DNA of 8,317 nucleotides, from the NCBI GenBank assembly GCA_045597945.1, contig JAZLLD010000089.1, positions 1 to 8,317 on the forward strand. The letters run 5' to 3'. This document shows, one piece after another, positions 5,126 through 8,317 of the stretch (positions are counted from its first letter, which is position 1; the number at the start of each line of letters is the position of its first letter). Under the pieces are notes generated by a model. It had not been told where the DNA came from. It saw only the letters and a program-made list of their open reading frames with translations, and did no database searches. The DNA is from Colimorpha sp045597945. GTDB lineage: Bacteria > Bacteroidota > Bacteroidia > Bacteroidales > P3. The position numbers and the translations under genes were made by a program.

Positions 5126-6373
5126 ATGAAAAAGATTTTCTCTATCGCACTGTGCTGCTTGATGGCATTTGCCACCCTGGCGCAGGCCAAACTCAACCAA
5201 GAAACCAGAAACTGCATCACGGGCAGTTGGACGACTCCGGGCGTTTGCGACATTGTGAGTTGCAAAGCAGAGCTCCAAGGCTCGGTGGCCAAAGTGGAGA
5301 ATTCCATGAAAGACTGCGTGGTAATGCTGGTGAACGACTCAGTGAATCAGTATGTGAAGGCCGTGAGCCTTGAGAAGACTGGAGGCTGCCTGCAGCACAT
5401 CCATTTTGAAGGCGACACCATGATAATCAGCGACCCAAACGTGAGTCTGTATATTGTTCACATAAATGATGTTACCGACCAGAATGTACGTTGTTACATG
5501 CTCGAATCCGGCATCGCCGAAGAATTTGAGGCCGGACTTGACTTATCTGTGGAAAAAATGGTGGAAAAAGGCGATGTTACGTTCTTAAAGACTTGGGTCC
5601 AATTGTCTAAGCAGTCTAAGGAACTTGCCACGGGAGCCACGTTTGGACTCTTGTCGGCGATAAGGCATCAAGGTGCCGTCAGTGCAGCAAAAAAATTTGA
5701 ACCAATTAAAGACCAGCAGAACCAGCAAAGCGGCAACCAGAATCAAAAGAAGAAAGACGCCTTTTCCAACCGAATCCACTTCGACTTCCATTGGGCTTTC
5801 AACAATTGGGGCACAACGCCTTTCAATGGTCTCATAGGCCTAAGCGCACCAGGCTACGACTTGCGCACTTCTTTCAGTAGCTATCAACTCTACACAAAGT
5901 ACGAATTGGTGAAAACCAAGCACTTCAGAACATACGTAGGCATTGGATATGAGTCGGATGTGTATAAATTCAACAACCCTTATGTCACCTTTGAAAACAA
6001 TGCTTTTGTGGCAACCGAGAATAACACTCCCGGCGGATACTACAGCTCTCGGTTTGTGACACGCTATGTGCAACTGCCCGTGGGTATTGCTTATCGGAAC
6101 AAAGGTTTCGGAGTTGGGCTTATGGCCATTCCGGCTCTGGGTTGGACTGGTAAACACACCGGATTGAAACACGAATTCCACACCGAGGGTCGCAATCCGC
6201 AGGACAAAATCGACATCAAAGATGATCTCAACCCCTTCAAATTCGACGTGCGGCTTGATGTCGATTTTGGAAACTTTGGTATCTTCCTCCAGGTGCCCAC
6301 CATGCCGCTGTTTATCCCGAGCGAGAACAACCCCACTAAGATTTACCCCATCAAAATCGGCTTCTTTATTTAA
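5126..6373 (+). CDS. Outer-membrane beta-barrel protein with a cysteine-containing N-terminal domain
   Basis: 415 residues. The signal peptide MKKIFSIALCCLMAFATLAQ ends near Ala21 with a signal-peptidase I type site (AQA, before KLNQ). Residues about 23-190 are a soluble domain with six cysteines (30, 41, 46, 64, 88, 123), enough for up to three disulfides in the periplasm; I do not recognise this domain. A Gln/Asn/Lys-rich linker (about 195-211) leads to a barrel domain (about 213-415) of alternating polar-aromatic strands that ends IKIGFFI, typical of small outer-membrane barrels (porin/PorT-like, roughly eight strands by eye). The barrel part has no cysteine. The gene starts 19 bp after the anti-sigma gene, so it is probably the structural target of the same operon. 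It may be a sensor or a protected envelope component (inference). Start and length look complete. Confidence 0.8.
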   Translation: MKKIFSIALCCLMAFATLAQAKLNQETRNCITGSWTTPGVCDIVSCKAELQGSVAKVENSMKDCVVMLVNDSVNQYVKAVSLEKTGGCLQHIHFEGDTMIISDPNVSLYIVHINDVTDQNVRCYMLESGIAEEFEAGLDLSVEKMVEKGDVTFLKTWVQLSKQSKELATGATFGLLSAIRHQGAVSAAKKFEPIKDQQNQQSGNQNQKKKDAFSNRIHFDFHWAFNNWGTTPFNGLIGLSAPGYDLRTSFSSYQLYTKYELVKTKHFRTYVGIGYESDVYKFNNPYVTFENNAFVATENNTPGGYYSSRFVTRYVQLPVGIAYRNKGFGVGLMAIPALGWTGKHTGLKHEFHTEGRNPQDKIDIKDDLNPFKFDVRLDVDFGNFGIFLQVPTMPLFIPSENNPTKIYPIKIGFFI

Positions 6374-6480
6374 ATGAACCCTTGGCGGAAATAATCTAGG
6401 TCATATTTGCTATCCATCAAGCGATGTCCTGAAACCTCGTAGTCAGACTTCCACTTTGCTTCTTGAATAGCAGTCTTTGA
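6370..6480 (-). pseudogene. Possible 3' remnant of a decayed minus-strand gene
   Basis: On the minus strand from 6480 the frame reads SKTAIQEAKWKSDYEVSGHR and then LMDSKYDLDYFRQGFI before a TAA that overlaps the barrel gene's stop. The amino-acid composition looks protein-like, but a TAA stands three codons upstream and there is no proper start. A neighbouring frame through the hairpin (MGFESLFYNDLKPIKDCYS) looks similarly coding, as if a frameshift had split one gene. I cannot name the family and chance is quite possible. Confidence 0.22.
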
Positions 6481-6700
6481 TGGGCTTTAAGTCATTGTAA
6501 AAGAGTGACTCAAAGCCCATCTGTTTCTGTTTGCCGGGCGCTCTAGAATGGCATCGGTCGGTTTGTTTCGAGTGCCGGTATCCATCTGGGAAAAATTTGC
6601 TTTAGGAAGCAATAAATGGATAACATCTACGTTTCTTTTAGAAAAATGTATAATCAAATAGAGTTGACTAAAAGGTTCTGAAGAATTGGAGAATGAAATC
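6374..6700. other. 327-bp gap: hairpins and a possible decayed frame, no convincing gene
   Basis: Between the barrel gene and the zinc-ribbon gene there is no complete gene I can support. The stretch holds a 15-bp hairpin (6479-6521), a small perfect hairpin TTGCTT-TAGG-AAGCAA (6597-6612) and a minus-strand frame of 36 codons without a start (6370-6480). A plus-strand frame from ATG 6548 gives 37 residues with no resemblance to anything known to me. Confidence 0.6.
6479..6533 (+). terminator. Strong hairpin, probable terminator of the sigma/OMP operon
   Basis: GATGGGCTTT (6479-6488) pairs with AAAGCCCATC (6512-6521). After one A-C mismatch, AGTCA (6490-6494) pairs with TGACT (6506-6510), closing an 11-base loop. 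The stem is followed by TGTTTCTGTTTG, T-rich but not a clean run. It lies 105 bp after the barrel gene's stop. On the other strand no T-rich tail follows. A transcript-stabilising 3' structure or a remnant of an element end are alternatives. Confidence 0.5.
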
Positions 6701-6991
6701 ATGAAGAAATCAATAGGCTGTGATTGCAAGTTTGAAAGGCTCCAAATTAGAGTCAGAATGGTTCCGAGTGTGAGCATTTTATCTTTAGTGCGATTTGTAC
6801 AAAGAATTAAGTGCCTCTGTAAGGGTCGCAAGATTGTTAGAAGAAAGATGATTCTTCAGTGCAGAAAATGTGGAAGTTATTCGGTGGAATGTCCTTACTG
6901 TCACCAAAGTACGATAATGGCAAACCTGCCCGAGGTGGCCACCTGTCCTCACTGCGGAAAGGTCTATCAAGCTAAACTATTTGAATTCTAA
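6701..6991 (+). CDS. Small zinc-ribbon protein with three CXXC pairs
   Basis: 96 residues from ATG 6701 (a TTG at 6686 would add five). The C-terminal half has CRKC, CPYC and CPHCG pairs, with the last two 14 residues apart, typical of zinc-ribbon folds that bind one or two Zn2+. The N-terminal half is basic and carries two further CXC pairs (CDC and CLC). No signal peptide or membrane segment is evident, so the protein is probably cytosolic. Zinc ribbons often bind nucleic acid or protein; the partner is unknown. The first ~50 residues use many AGA/AGG-type codons and have no family look, so translation may instead start at ATG 6848, giving a 47-residue protein starting MILQCRKCG. It lies 45 bp before the TlpA-like gene and may share its transcript. 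Confidence 0.55.
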   Translation: MKKSIGCDCKFERLQIRVRMVPSVSILSLVRFVQRIKCLCKGRKIVRRKMILQCRKCGSYSVECPYCHQSTIMANLPEVATCPHCGKVYQAKLFEF

Positions 6992-7036
6992 TCCATAAAA
7001 CCCCAAGAATCTTAATAAAAACAAGTTTAAATAGAT

Positions 7037-8185
7037 ATGAAACGATTGATTGTCATTCTTGTTGCTTGCACTTTTCTGCTCTGCGCTTTCAGAAATGGAG
7101 AGCGGAAAATCGCCCCTAAACAGGGCAAGTGTATCATCTACTGCACCATGCCGGCGGATTGTGAAGGAAGTTGGGTCTATTACCAAGACGACTCCACCCA
7201 GGTTCAAAATGGGCGGTTCTATCTTGAACTGAATGTTGACTCCCCTAAGATTGTGTGGATGTATTTGCCTAGGTATGAATATCTTGAAGTTCTTGCCGAG
7301 CCTTCCTCGGTGCTTGGCATTGATGGGGTGGAAGGTCTAAATTGTGTAGAAGGTTCCTCGGCAAACAAGGATTTGGTTCGGTACCAGCAGATTGTGAATA
7401 AGTTAGATGAGCCTTTTCAGGCTACGTTGAAGCAGGCCTTGCGGATGAGCGATACCAGCACCGATGAATACAAAAGATTGGAGAAAAAACTCTTTGATAC
7501 CATTGGTGTTCAACTCACTTCGGCCATTGTCGATTCGGGTTGGGTGTTCTACAGGCAGAATGCGGACAACCTGGCCGGTGCCTACTTCCTAAATTCGGTG
7601 CTGCGGATGCAGTCTGGACATGGTTTCATCTATGGGATAAACAAAACCAACCCCTATTGGATTGACCTCAGTCAGGTGGAATCAATCGTGGCTGAAGCTC
7701 ATCCCGTAGTGCGCAGCTATGATGACCTTCAAGAATTGCTGAAGTTGCTTAGGACCGAGGCCGAAGTGTCTGAAGGCATGCCGTTTAAGGACTTCCCTGC
7801 TGTCGACTACCTCAGTGGCAAGCCCACCACCTTGGGCGAGAAAATCAAAGGCAAATGGGCTGTGGTGGACTTCTGGGCTTCGTGGTGCGGACCTTGTCAG
7901 AAGGAAATCAGGGAAGTGCTGATACCCATCTACAATAAGCACAAGGACGATGGCTTGGTAATTGTTGGCGTTGATGTGCGTGACACTCCGGAGGATCATA
8001 AGAAGGCATCGGAACGCCTTGGAATTCAATACACTCAGATAATCGACACGGCCAACATCTGCTACGGCCTTTATGGCTTTGAAGGCATACCGCAAGTGTT
8101 CCTCATCAATCCCGAAGGCAAAATTGTGGGTAATCTGCGAGGCAAACAGTTGATAGAGAAGGTGGATTCTATTTTTAGCAAATAG
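7037..8185 (+). CDS. TlpA-family thioredoxin-fold protein (thiol-disulfide oxidoreductase)
   Basis: 382 residues. A hydrophobic N-terminus (MKRLIVILVACTFLLCAF) targets it to the envelope. LVAC fits a lipobox, but with only ten residues before Cys11 the signal would be unusually short, so a cleaved or uncleaved signal helix is equally possible. Residues about 30-105 are a beta-rich domain like the DUF4369 region often found in Bacteroidota TlpA proteins; about 110-235 are mostly helical. The C-terminal domain (about 245-382) is a thioredoxin fold with the active site WCGPC (283-287: Cys284 and Cys287), preceded by VVDFWAS, and the cis-proline Pro352 in GIPQVFLI. It should reduce or exchange disulfides in exported proteins in the periplasm; the substrate is unknown, though the cysteine-rich barrel protein nearby is a candidate (inference). 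The ATG at 7037 suits the signal peptide. Confidence 0.9.
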   Translation: MKRLIVILVACTFLLCAFRNGERKIAPKQGKCIIYCTMPADCEGSWVYYQDDSTQVQNGRFYLELNVDSPKIVWMYLPRYEYLEVLAEPSSVLGIDGVEGLNCVEGSSANKDLVRYQQIVNKLDEPFQATLKQALRMSDTSTDEYKRLEKKLFDTIGVQLTSAIVDSGWVFYRQNADNLAGAYFLNSVLRMQSGHGFIYGINKTNPYWIDLSQVESIVAEAHPVVRSYDDLQELLKLLRTEAEVSEGMPFKDFPAVDYLSGKPTTLGEKIKGKWAVVDFWASWCGPCQKEIREVLIPIYNKHKDDGLVIVGVDVRDTPEDHKKASERLGIQYTQIIDTANICYGLYGFEGIPQVFLINPEGKIVGNLRGKQLIEKVDSIFSK

Positions 8186-8239
8186 AGAGATTCTCAACAG
8201 CAGCAAGGGATTGGAGGGCGATTTTCTGCCCTGTGTTCA

Positions 8240-8273
8240 CCCCGTGACCCCAGTGTTCCCCCGCCCTTCCCCC
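8240..8273 (-). other. G-quadruplex motif on the minus strand
   Basis: The plus strand has five C-tracts: 8240-8243, 8248-8251, 8258-8262, 8264-8266 and 8269-8273, with loops of 4, 6, 1 and 2 bases. The minus strand therefore satisfies the standard G3+N1-7 quadruplex rule. It starts 54 bp after the stop of the TlpA-like gene. The RNA of that gene would be C-rich here, so any quadruplex would form in the template DNA strand or in a transcript coming from the right. Confidence 0.6.
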
Positions 8274-8278
8274 GTTCC

Positions 8279-8317
8279 TTATCCTATATTTATTCTATAC
8301 TTATACCTTATTTATCC
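8279..8317 (+). repeat. 11-bp direct repeat array running off the window
   Basis: Successive 11-bp units read TTATCCTATAT (8279-8289), TTATTCTATAC (8290-8300), TTATACCTTAT (8301-8311) and the start TTATCC (8312-8317). TTAT is constant in all units, and most other positions are shared by two or three. The period is one helical turn, as expected for a protein-binding or bent DNA array. The window ends inside it, so the copy number is unknown. Confidence 0.5.

Noticed and set aside
6479..6521. Terminal inverted repeats of an insertion sequence
   Set aside because: The arms are only 11 bp apart, so there is no room for a transposase; a hairpin in RNA explains the symmetry better.
6487..6831. A 114-codon minus-strand frame overlapping the zinc-ribbon gene
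   Set aside because: It has no recognisable motif, runs antisense to the better supported zinc-ribbon gene, and only its last part overlaps the possibly decayed region discussed separately.
8215..8232. AGGGC/GCCCT hairpin after the TlpA-like gene as a terminator
   Set aside because: The stem is only five base pairs and is followed by a C-rich stretch rather than T residues.
1..8317. tRNA, rRNA, CRISPR array or complete mobile element
   Set aside because: No cloverleaf-like, rRNA-like or regularly spaced long repeats were seen, and no transposase or integrase motifs occur in the coding frames.

Overview
The window looks like chromosomal DNA from a member of the Bacteroidota, most likely order Bacteroidales. 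The signs are two close matches to the Bacteroidota -7 promoter box (TAnnTTTG), a lipoprotein with a Bacteroidetes-style signal peptide, a possible surface-export signal (acidic residues after a lipobox Cys), an ECF sigma / single-pass anti-sigma / outer-membrane barrel operon, and a TlpA-type thioredoxin-fold protein. By eye the G+C content is moderate. I see no tRNA, rRNA, CRISPR array or complete insertion sequence.

Left block, minus strand (about 1-2960, read right to left): a 138-residue lipoprotein with an acidic-proline repeat; the N-terminal (thiamine-diphosphate) half of a split transketolase; a secreted von Willebrand factor A (VWA) protein; and the first 51 codons of the C-terminal transketolase half, cut by the window edge. 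The last three genes are tightly packed (17 and 31 bp gaps), so the VWA gene sits inside the split-transketolase pair.

Middle block, plus strand (3176-6373): a monocistronic-looking gene with its own -7 box and terminator-like 3' end encodes a protein with an N-terminal cysteine cluster, then a hydrophobic helix ending in an internal lipobox. Next is a probable operon: an ECF sigma factor starting at TTG, an anti-sigma-like protein overlapping it by ATGA, and an outer-membrane beta-barrel protein with a cysteine-containing N-terminal domain. A 15-codon upstream ORF ends in a TGA that overlaps the sigma TTG start.

Right block, plus strand (6374-8317): a 327 bp gap with a strong hairpin and a possible decayed minus-strand reading frame; a small multi-CXXC zinc-ribbon protein; a TlpA-like protein with WCGPC; then a short tail with a canonical G-quadruplex motif on the minus strand and an array of 11-bp direct repeats that runs off the window.

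The best candidates for something undescribed are the cysteine-cluster/internal-lipobox protein, the thiol-rich character of the sigma/OMP/TlpA neighbourhood, the VWA gene inside the transketolase pair, and the 11-bp repeat array. All functional links are inferred from gene order and visible motifs.
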